Source: Saururus chinensis
Lineage: Eukaryota; Streptophyta; Magnoliopsida; Piperales; Saururaceae
DNA: 64,000 bases
NCBI GenBank assembly: GCA_035235625.1
Contig: CP141148.1
Location: 20,399,057-20,463,056, forward strand
Reading direction: 5' to 3'
The notes below the pieces were generated by a model. The model saw nothing but the letters and a program-made list of their open reading frames with translations. It searched no databases and was not told the DNA's origin. Positions 36,929 to 47,075 of this stretch are shown here, one piece after another. Numbering within the stretch: the first letter of the stretch is position 1; each line of letters opens with the position of its first letter. Both the position numbers and the translations under genes were made by a program.

Positions 36929-39900
36929 TGTAACGTCCGGGAATTTTCTAAATTCCCGAAGTCGTACACGGGGAAATTAGGGTATAGGACCCCTTGATCT
37001 TCCCGTGAGAATAACCTAATCATCAGTTGGAAGTGGTGGTTGAATCATATATGGATGGAAAATAGACGGAAAGAGCTTCGAAATGCCACCAAGAACGTGC
37101 GAAACGGAGTTCGGATGAGGGAGATACGGTCGTTCGAAGTTGAACATATCGTATAGGGCCCGTTTACCCGAATTAAACGTGCATCTGGGCCATTTAAGTC
37201 ATTTTGCGGGCCCGATTAATTAGTATTCCGAAATTGTGTTTTTAGGGCTCAATTTCTCATGGGATTAGGAGCCCTAACCCCATGCCTATAAAAAGAATTA
37301 ATTAGGGCTCTTAAAAGGGGGAGATAAATGGATTTTTGGGAGTGAGGGAGAACAGGCGGCATTGGATTTTTCCAGCGAAACTCTGGCGAAGCTTTGGCGG
37401 TGGTGGATCGACAACAGATCAGCGATTAAGGTAGGATCGTTACCATTATTTTCATGTATATTAATGAAAGTTTTATTAAATAAATCCGTATATAGTTTAA
37501 TTTCTGCATGAATAGTAATTGCTAAAATTGCAGAAAACACTATTGTTTTTATACTCCGGCCATATGGGTTGTTGATCAGCCGCCGGCCGGCAGATCGGTT
37601 TCCTTTCCCGGCTAGAAACTCTCGCTGCCAGGAAAGTACGTCAAAGCAACCCGCCGGCGGCTGGTTTTGCAGCCGCCGTGCAGGTCAGGCTGTATAAAAA
37701 AAAAAGAAAAGAGAAAGGACAGAGGCGGGGTTGCGCAAGCCCGGTCGCGCTCACCCTAGCTGCGCCGGCCCCGACTGCAGCCGCTGGGCTGCATCAACCC
37801 CGGATGCAGTGGCCTGGGCTGCTACGGCCCTGGCCGCGGCGGCTTCTTCGGCGGCGGCGGCAGCTTCTGCTGTTGTCGCACAGTAAAATAAAATAAAAAG
37901 GAAGTTTTTTTGACTCTCGGCAGGGCGGAGACGGCCGGCAAGTCTGGGCTTCCGGAATCGCTGGATCCCGGTGATCCGGTCAGTTCCGGGATGTTGCCCG
38001 GCCGTGGCGGCTGGCTGCCACGCCGAACAATGCGTTTAAAAAAAAGCGATTTTGGCTCCGTCCGGCCACCGGGCGACGGAGAGGGCCAGACCCATTGTGA
38101 TCGCTGCCTGGCGGCAATCCGGTGGATCCCAGCCTGCTGCCCAGCCGTGGTGGCCAGGGGCGGCACCACCAGAGGCGTTTCCACCTCTGGCCAGATGCGG
38201 GGAAGATGACCCGCATTGTGGGTCGTCGACCCAAACCAACCTGGCCCGGGTCGGTTTAAAAAAAAAAGAGGAAAAGGAAAGGGGGATCGAACTGGGTCCG
38301 ATTCATGGGGTAAAAATGTCAAAAAAATTCTATAAAAATACTCAAGGACCCCAAGAAGTGTGGGAGTATTCAGAATAAGTTTTAGGCCCGGGAAAAATTC
38401 CAAGAACTGTAAAATGATCCTTTTACCCTTTATAGTTTAATTGTCGTGTGAAAATCACTTACCCGACTTAGGGGCTCCGGTTCAGAAGCCTATGAGTTGA
38501 TCTAATATTTGGGAAAATTCTCTGTGAGAGTTTAATGGGTAACATAATTATAGGACAAACCTTTTGGTGAGTAAAAATCCCAGTAAGCGGTTAATTGCCC
38601 ATTTTGCCCTTAGGGTTAATTGTAAACCATTAAGTCAATCTGGGTCGGTTCAAGGGGTTCACGACCCCGTCACAGGCCAGGAAAATTACACAGAGGCTAT
38701 GAAGGCCAGTAGTACCTTTGAGTTGAATTTCGGACCCATTGGATGTCATTAAGGCCTTAAACCAAATGACATAAATACCCCTTAGAGTGGACCTGCCCAC
38801 ATTCGTGTGAATGGAGGCGTGGTTCAGTCTGAGAGTGGAGCTTTGTGAGAGGTCAATGACTTAAATTAATAGAAGGGTAGCAAAATGACTAGAATGAACC
38901 AAGGGAGGGGTGGTGGAATTACCATAATGCCTTTAGGGGCAGTATGTTCTATTTCTGCTAAAACGGATAACCTAGCAACCGAGCGTTAGGGTGCCCTAGA
39001 ATGATGTTAAATGACTTCAAAAGAAAGGGGTGTGACCAGCAAGTGACACAAAGACCTTGACAGGTCATAGTGTCATGGGGAAATAAGGGGTAGAACCCTA
39101 ATTCTCAGGTTTAAAGCAGCGTATTACTCATTTTTGCAATCGAGTACATCGATCGACTAGAGTGTTATATATGTAAATCGCGGGATGCGTTAGAGTTGTT
39201 ACACTCTTGGGCTTGAACTAGTTAAGCCCTAGCCCTGCAAATGAGTGCAACGGGCCTTTACTCATTCTTTACGCATTGGTGTGAATGTATGTTATTTATG
39301 TTGATTATGCTGGTGCATGCTTTTATTGTTGATGCTTTAATTTATATCGGTAACTTAAGATTAATGAGGTTTAATCAAGAGACATGGGTTGCCGTTGGAT
39401 TGGGGGAAAACATCTAATCAAGATAAAGACTAAAATACCCTCAATAGGGTTCGGGACCGGTTCATGGATTGAATGGGGCCTTGACATAGAATTTTACCTT
39501 GGTTAATTAACCGAGGATGGTTACGGGATGTTCTTTGAGTCATAGTTCAGTGGATGAGCTATTTATTGGGTCGATTCACAAAGTGAAAAGGACCCAAATG
39601 GTTGAGTGGATACTTGACTGGATGATAATAATCTAGTCTAAGTTCAGATGTTTGGCAGAGTCAATGGTCATAAAGACCTGAGGCTTCTATGGATAATGCT
39701 AGAGATTACAATATGCTTTTTCATCGCCACGACGGTTTGGGTATTGACCAGAGGGTCTTTACCGCAGGTCTTCCCAGGACTATTTAGTACGTACAAAAAG
39801 CAGAGTTACATGAGCATCATGGAAGGCTTGTGTTTCTTGCCAATCTATGTCCATGAGCACTTGGGATCCTCTTCCCCAAATTCGTGGCAGGCTATTGAGA

Positions 39901-40716
39901 GCCCTGGGGATTTAGGTCAAGCTGGTGTTAAGCAATCTACTCTAAGGTTGGAGTACTTCGTTTAGGGATTTCTCGATGGGCGAGTCATCTCTGAGTTATA
40001 GAATTGATAGTGTTAATTATCGAACAAGGGATGTGAGATAATTAATAACATTGTTTGGTATTGCATGTTAATTAGACAAGTGGAACGATTAAAGGACTTA
40101 CTAAAATGTAGGTTGAAAATACTTAAGTATTGCATGTGTGGTGCTATGCTTCTTAGGATAGAGTAGCTTCTAGGCAAAACTACGTCTGGATCCAATCTTG
40201 TTGGAAACATTGGAGATGTTGTCTGATGAGTACGTAGGCAACTAACATCGGGTGATGTTAGCCTGATCTGAAAAATATTAATTAAACCTTTTGTCATTTG
40301 GAAGCTCTTCTCCTAGAGGCGAAGATGCTCCATTATGGGTGTGGTTGTTGTTTGGTTTGCTTTGTTGCAGGTTTTCCGAGCGACAATGAGTGAGACCAAG
40401 ATTGACGCGTATAGGATGAAGTTTCTTCATGTCTGCAACTCGGGTACGTAAGTGTACCTTTAGCGTGAGAGTCAATTTGTTATTTATTTTCAGACGGATG
40501 ACGGACTTGTACTTAGATGGATGAGCTGTTCTTTATGAATTTTCAGACGTTAAATAATATCATATGATTTGATATCCGTATTTGTGAACCCCAGTTATCA
40601 TGACTTGGATATTTAATCAAATGGTTTATTTTGTATTTAAGAAAGAAAAAGAAAAAAATTTTGCTACTTACCATACGTGCTAGTTAAAAATGCTTTTAAA
40701 AATCCGGGTCGTGACA
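36929..40716 (+). mobile_element. Solo LTR (family A, copy A2), 3.8 kb, TSD TGAAT, nested in A3
   Basis: Starts TGTAACGTCCGGGAATTTTC and ends CCGGGTCGTGACA, flanked by perfect TGAAT duplications (36924-36928, 40717-40721). A TATA box lies at 37287-37294. The exon-like block ends AAG|GTAGGATCG (donor at 37431) and the acceptor TTGTTGCAG|GT is at 40370/40371. It has the same organisation as A1, including GTACGTAAGTGTACC about 75 bases after the acceptor. No coding domain. GC-rich frames at 37.7-38.4 kb are accidental: they are not conserved as frames in A1. Confidence 0.82.
37287..37294 (+). promoter_or_regulatory. TATA box in solo LTR A2
   Basis: TATAAAAA in CATGCCTATAAAAAGAAT, about 360 bases from the left end, at the position matching A1. 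Confidence 0.6.
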
Positions 40717-41331
40717 TGAATTCACTAAGCCCTAGCCTTGTAAATGAGTGCAATGGGCCTCTGTTTATTATTTATGCACTTGTGTGATTGCATGTTATTT
40801 ATGTTGTTTACTATGATGCATGCTTTTATTATTGTTATGTTAATTTATCATGATAACTTAAGATTAATCAAGAGATATTGGTTGATGTTGGATTGGGGAG
40901 AGAATATCTAATTAAGATAAAGATTAAAATACTCTTAATAGGGTTTGAGACCAGTTCATAGAGTGAATGGGGCTCTGACATAGAATTTTACTTTGGTTAA
41001 TGAACCGAGGGTGGTTATGGGATGTTCTTTGAGTCATAGCTCAGTGGATGAGTGATTTATTAGGCCGATTCATAAGGTGAAGAGGACCCAAATGGTTGGG
41101 CGAATACTTGACTGGATGATAATAATCTAGTTTAAGTTTTGAATGTTTGGGGGAGTCAATGGTCACAAAAACTTGAGACTTCTATGGACACATTAGTAAT
41201 GTCTTAGAAGACATTTTCTCCCTGAGTTGGGGAATGGTGGAGATTGTGATACACTTCTTCATCGCCACGACGGTTTAGGTATTGACCAGAGGGTCTTTAC
41301 CGCAGGTCTTCCCAGGACCATATGGTACGTA

Positions 41332-42400
41332 GTTCCCAAATAAGAGAATTCAAAACCTCACTCTTAAAATTACATAATTCCCATACTCTCAATTTTCAAA
41401 AACAAATCTCACTTATCCTATGATTTATAATGACATGATTTAACAATCATACATCTAAAATCAAATCAGGATTGCCAAACACACCCTTAATCAGTAATCT
41501 AAATCAAGTTTGAATATAAACAAGCATTCTCAACTACAAGCTATAATTACTTTAGATAAAAATAATTTTAAAATTTATGACATTAATTATCTTCAATATA
41601 GAACAAATCATCTACACAAAACTAAACTATAGACATAACTTGCCAATCTTACCATAAACCATCCAATTCATTAATCACAACAATATAAAAACCTATTGCA
41701 TAACCTTCTCATGTAAATCACATAAATTAGAATTGATACGAATAACAAAGCCACATGGATCTATCATCTATAAGACAAATAAATCAACATTGAATTGAAT
41801 AAATATGAAAAACCCTTTCATTAAATAAGAACTATTGTCATACAATTGTCATTCTTTACAAATGAGATCTAAATTAAAAGAAAAATAATTGAAACTCATC
41901 TATATTTTCATCAACTCCCAAGTAAAAGAAATCTAGCCTTGCATTGTTGAAGAAAGTTCTTAAATCTCCATTGAAGTCCTTAAATTCTTCTCCACCTCTC
42001 TTTTGCTCTTTAGAAAATTGGCTGGAACCTTCTAATTTAGAGCCCCATAGGTCTTTATATAGGCATAAGGCTCATTGGAAGAGTTCTAGTTGAAAAATAC
42101 CTCAAAATGGGCTTAAACTAAGAAACTGCACATTTACCTAATTGATTGCTCTGCTTGGCTGATCAATCAAGCAAAGTGACTATAATTTTCAACTCCTTCA
42201 TAGTTGATCGATTGGCAACATTGTTTTTGCACACAAAAATTCTATTGTTAGCCAATTTAATTCAAAACTTCACACAAGCGTTTCCTAAATTAATTAACCC
42301 TAATTTCTAATTTCTAATTTCCAAAGTTATGATAACTCTTAAATAAGACTAAAAAGTAAAGTAATAGGGATAAAATAACATATAAATTATACATATCAAA
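41332..42400 (-). mobile_element. Minus-strand LTR remnant (gypsy type)
   Basis: Read on the minus strand, the sequence shows TTTGATATGTATAATTTATA near 42400, then a TATA box (GCCTATATAAAGAC, about 42064-42051). After that comes an AT-rich U5-like stretch. The same-strand sequence just upstream, GAGGACTAACAAA (about 42420-42432), resembles the 3' untranslated end that precedes the right LTR of plant gypsy elements. It is cut on the left by the A3 junction. Old and incomplete. Confidence 0.4.
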
Positions 42401-42810
42401 TACCGGTATACATAAATTTTGTTAGTCCTCAAACAAAACAAAACAAAACAAAGCAAAACAAACAAAACTACTAAAAAAATAAATGTCACTTTCATAGGGA
42501 ATCACGATTGCATTTAACGCATGCAAGAAGCCCTTGAACCCGTAGGTGTCCCTAGTTAATTGAGTTTTGTCACGTGAGGGTTTGTAGTAATGATACCAAC
42601 AAACACCCACAAACATTGAAGTCTAAGAAAAAAACAAAACAAATTAAATAAAATCCTAAAACCAATCTTCTCTAAAAAACATATAACTATTTTTAAAAAT
42701 AACCAATTACTAATACTTGAGACAAGTAGATAATTTCGATTTAATCACTTCCAAGTAAGGAATCATCCATTCTACAACTTCATCTTGAAAATAATTGTGC
42801 ATTTCAAAAA
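42401..42810 (-). other. Probable 3' untranslated region of the minus-strand gypsy remnant
   Basis: Non-coding. It continues across the nested B elements at 52365-53300, where the minus strand reads GACTAGATTGGGGGCACTGA (about 52659-52640), another familiar 3'-region signature of gypsy elements. No coding domain. Confidence 0.35.
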
Positions 42811-45800
42811 TATGATGTAACGCCCCTGATTTTCCCTACGATTTCATGTAATTTTTCTGCTATTTTTCTGATCATTCTCGGCAGGAAAATGTGACGTTCG
42901 GTGTAATGTCCCTGATTTTTCTAAGATTTTCTGTGATTTTTCTGCTATTTTTCTGGCCATTTTCGGCGGGAAAATACGACACATTAGCGTATTCGTATTT
43001 GTGTATTCTTCCCCCGTATTTATACCCGTATAGTCGGGTGTGGGGCTTAGTCGTAGGCCGCGGGCCTCGCTGCGCGCTTACGGCGCGAATTTTGGAGCTA
43101 TAACGCGTAACCGGGAGGTTAACGCGTGTTAGGGACGTAGATGTAAAAATTAAAAAGATTTTTATAAAAATCAACCCATCCATCGGTTTTCACAGAACCG
43201 ACATTCCAGAAATTTTACAGACGTCCAGTGAGTTTTTTTTTGAGAACCCGAGCCAAATTTCGGTCGCTCCGTTCTCCCTCCTCCGTCGTCAGATTCCGGC
43301 GGTTCTTGTCCTGATCTGCTTTGCCTCACCGCCACGAGTCCATAGACACCGGCTATGACCGCCGCCACGGCCTCTTCGCTCCTACACGAGGTACCGAACC
43401 ATTTTCGGGATTTTTCTCTCCTTTAATCCCGTTTTTGAGCTATGGGTGTACGTTTTTGACGTCGTTTGCGGCTGCTCTCAACTAGACTTATGTTTAGTTG
43501 GCCGCTAGGGACCCATAGGCGCTGGCTAGAGCCGCCGCCGTGCTTTCTGCGCTCCGCTGTGAGCTACCGATCTTTTGGTCGGGTTTTGGTCATATTTTCT
43601 ATCTCACTGTCCGTGAGTTTTTTTGGACGCCGGTGTGTTTCCGGTCGTCGTCCGGCCACCGGATAGACTCCGTCCAGCCTACTTCGACCCAATGTCGGTA
43701 GGGGGTTGTCGTTTCCGACCCCGCCCCGCCTCTATTGCCTTGCTCCGCCTGATTAGATGCTTTGGGTGCGTCTCGGGTCGTTTCCATTGGCGAGCCGTGG
43801 GCCATTTGGCCATTGTGGGCTCCGCCCCGGCTCGGCGACAGTGAGGGCCAACCCCGATTGGCCCGAGTCTACACACCGCTCGGAGTGGGCCGCTTGCCTT
43901 TGCCCTATATCGTGCGAGATGCACAGCCACCGCACTACGTGTGTTAGTTGTGGGTGGCGATCGGCGATGTCGCCGTTTTGTTCGGCCACCACTTCCTGGC
44001 CCTAGCTCCGTTGCCCCTTTGAGGGCTTTGGGTCGCCACCGTCCGACCCATCTCCCCCTAGAGTGGCACTTTTTGGCCGCGTGCGCATGTGGCCACGCGT
44101 GCATTTTTGGGTTTAGGCGCCGTATTTGTGCCGCCTGACCATCAGATGGCTTTGCCACCGAGTGGAGTTGACCACTAGAGTCCTCCTCCACCTCTCCACT
44201 GTCCTCGAGCGTCGCCCCACGCTCTCCGCCCTTATGTGGGCCTTTGTTGACCGAAATCGTCATCGTTGGGTGCTGTCCACGGCCGATTTCGACGTCTTGT
44301 GGCCGGCTGAGCACGTCTTAGCCACCGGCCGATCTTCAGTGAGTACACACTCGATTTCTGGTCGCACTGCCACTTATGTTGGCATGACATTTCTCCCGGC
44401 CGCCCCTAGTGTGCCGCCGTGGATCGCGGGTTTTGCCGCATTGATTCTGACACTCCGTTTGGCCGTGACTAGTTCCGGCGCTTCCTAAAATCCTCGGGAC
44501 AGCAGCTCTCTCCACTTGGCAAAGCTTTTGGCCGCCAACTCCGCCACCGACGCCGCCACCGTCGTGTGCTCGCCATCAAACGTCATGATTACGAGGTAGG
44601 GGAGCTTGAACTCGTAAATTCATGATAGCATGCTTTGAATGAGTAGTAGCATGCTAGGATTGTATGATTCCATGCTTTGGATGTTATGTAACGATCTGAT
44701 TGCATGATGTACGTGTAAGCACGATTGTATGGTATGTTGAAATGCATATGACATGCATGTTGGCTGTAAGTACGTTGGATGTATGTATGTGCTAGTGATG
44801 GCTAGCGTGTTTGTTGGTAAGTTTCGTACGTTGATTGAGTATGTGCTAGTGATGGCTAGCGTGTATGTTGAAGTATGTATGAATGTGTGTGCATGTGCTA
44901 GTGATGACTAGAGTGTATGTTTGATGTATGCATGTGCTAGTGATGGCTAGCATGCATGTTCGTAAGTTACGTATGTATGACCGTATGTGTATGTTATACG
45001 TATGTGGGAGACATACGTATGTATGATGGCTTTTTGCCTATGGTATGGATATGTGTAAGTGTATGTGGGCAGAGGTGTGGGCGATGGATAGTAAGAGGTT
45101 GCAGAGGCTTTGTCTGAATTTGGATACGGTTGTGTAAGCGTATGTCAGATGACAGAGGATAAGAGTATGACGGGCAAGGATTAGAATGGATCGGTTTGAG
45201 TTGGATTGTATGTTGGGCGATTGTCAGATAGTAAGAGTGTTCATAATTGTACAAGCATAACGTACACATTATGAAGCGAAAATTAAGAATAATCAGTGAG
45301 GTATTAAGTAAGAGGGCGACAATTGGGTTGACTCTGAGGAGCTTCATTTGATGATGTAAGTGTAAGATGATTTGGCCATAAGGGGATGGCGGAGTACGTA
45401 AGACTGTAAGATTTTGGTGTACGGTAAGTTTTGATCCTGATATGGATGGGTTAAGCGAAGTCTGCTGCCCTGACGAACTAGGGTTTCGATCGGGCTCAGC
45501 TTCGGTTTGATCAGTCGAGGACTGTGAGGTTGTGTGGCATAATTGTACCGCATAATGTACTTAATTCAAACTTGAATTATAAGCACAACTAATGATAGCG
45601 TTGTGAGTTTGAGACCTGAGGGTTCGACGGATTAAGTTCCGTGTTTGAGCTAGCCGATAATGAGTCGGCTAAGCATTTATCATGTCTTGCCATGGTGGTT
45701 ATCCTGCGGGATGTTGTCTGTGTGCTGTGTAGAGCACCGGACGTCTTTTGCTCTGTTGAGAGCGACGTATGTTTCCGATTTGGTCTGTGTGCTGTATAAG

Positions 45801-46402
45801 CCCAGACGTTTGATGCTCTGTTGAGAGCGTTGTATGATTCCGCCTAAGAGTGGCACTGTATGTTTCTGCCCAAGTGGCACTCTATGTTTTTCTGCCCAAG
45901 AGTGGCAATGGCACTATAAGACCCATTATGGTGGGCGATTGTATGGCACTATAAGACCCCTTATGTGTGGGCAATTGTATGACCCCTTATGTGTGGGTGT
46001 ATGTTTGCGCGCTCAGGTAAGTAGTATCATGGACCTACTCTTACCTGTTTGATCCTGTGCCCCATGAGCACTGGTGTGCCTTACCTTCGGAAAAGTCCAT
46101 GGCGTCTAGTCACTCCCCGGAGGTTAAGGTGATGCCCCTGTGGCATTCTTTTCCATCTCGACGCTAGAGCTGATTAGTTGTAATGAGCTTCAGCGGTCGA
46201 TAGTATGCGTACGTCTGTACGATTATGAGTATGAGTACGACTGTAAGTGTATGAGTATGAGTACGACTGTGTGAGTTTGAGCACGACTGTAAGTGTATGT
46301 GTATGAGAACGACTGTAAGTGTATGAGTATGAGTACGACTGTATGAGTTTGAGCACGACTGTAAGCGTATGAGTATGAGTACGACTGTATGAGTATGAGA
46401 AC

Positions 46403-46616
46403 GACTGTAAGTGTAAGAGTATGAGTACGATTGTAAGAGTAAGACTGTAAGCGTATGAATCCGAGCAAGACTGTAAGTGTAAGAGTATGAGTACGATTGT
46501 AAGAGTAAGACTGTAAGCGTATGAATCCGAGCAAGACTGTAAGTGTAAGAGTATGAGTACGATTGTAAGAGTAAGACTGTAAGCGTATGAATCCGAGCAA
46601 GACTGTAAGTGTAAGT
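46403..46616. repeat. 66-bp tandem array (three full units) in B2
   Basis: Units starting GACTGTAAGTGTAAGAG begin at 46403, 46469, 46535 and (partial) 46601. Because 66 is a multiple of 3, the array creates long frames on the minus strand with 22-residue repeats. These are by-products, not genes. Looser versions of the motif (GTACGACTGTAAGTGTATGA) extend from 46220 to 46860. Confidence 0.85.
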
Positions 46617-47057
46617 TTATGAGCAAGACTGTAAGTGTAAGATGTGCGAGTGAGGTCGCACAAGTAAGTGTAAGACGTGCGAGTAAGGTCGCACGAGTCA
46701 GTGTAAGCTGTACGAGTAAGGTCGTACAGGTATGTGTAAGTTGTATGAGTGAGCATATGATTGTACGAGTAAGGTCGTACAAGTATGCGTATGTTGTATG
46801 AGTATGCGTGCGATGGTACGAGTAAGTTTGTAAGACCCTGGATAAGGGTGTTTGTGTAAGTTTCATTTGATGATATGACTTTGGCACGATGGTGCATCTA
46901 GTATGATTTTGGCACGATGGTGCATCTATTATGACTGTATGCGTTTGAGCATGATATTGATATGCCTATCTGCTTCATGTTTGAGTTGCATGAACGCATG
47001 TACTTATGAACTTTTGAGTTCACCGTTTGGGATTTCCCCTACTGGGTATTTTCCTAC

Positions 47058-47075
47058 TGAGTATGAAAATACTCA
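47058..47075 (+). other. Perfect hairpin with GAAA loop before the acceptor-like site (B2)
   Basis: TGAGTATGAAAATACTCA forms a 7-bp perfect stem closed by a GAAA (GNRA) tetraloop, about 40 bases upstream of the acceptor-like TTTTGCAG. The identical 18-mer occurs in B1 at 51870-51887. Confidence 0.6.

Larger units (their letters stand above)
35070..41331 (+). mobile_element. Truncated LTR copy A3 (family A), split by A2
   Basis: 35070-36928 and 40722-41331 align in order with family A copies. Shared landmarks include TGGATCGACAACA followed by GAG|GTAGG (35145), the AGCCCTAGCC / AAATGAGTGCAA block (40730-40755) and AGGTCTTCCCAGGAC (41305-41319). It lacks both the TGTAACG start and the GTGACA end, so it has lost about 0.4 kb or more on the left and about 1 kb on the right. 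It is the host of copy A2. Confidence 0.75.

Noticed and set aside
37678-38403. GC-rich frames inside LTR copy A2
   Set aside because: Same reason: they lie in the intron-like part of the LTR, on both strands, and the corresponding region of A1 has different frames.
3079-40716. A1 and A2 as the two LTRs of a single 37-kb element
   Set aside because: Each has its own, different perfect 5-bp duplication (ACAAT and TGAAT), and the space between contains a host gene; they are independent insertions.
43679-44488. Overlapping GC-rich frames on both strands (up to 211 codons)
   Set aside because: High GC removes stop codons by chance. The frames overlap on opposite strands and are not conserved as frames in the second family B copy.
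44640-46100. Possible tRNA or CRISPR-like array in the repetitive part of family B
   Set aside because: No cloverleaf, no regular spacer pattern; repeats are simple GTATG/GTAAG words in a plant LTR.
46174-46897. Long minus-strand frames with 22-residue repeats rich in S, Y, T and L
   Set aside because: They are created by a 66-bp tandem array whose period is a multiple of three, inside a solo LTR; no start context, domain or conservation in copy B1.
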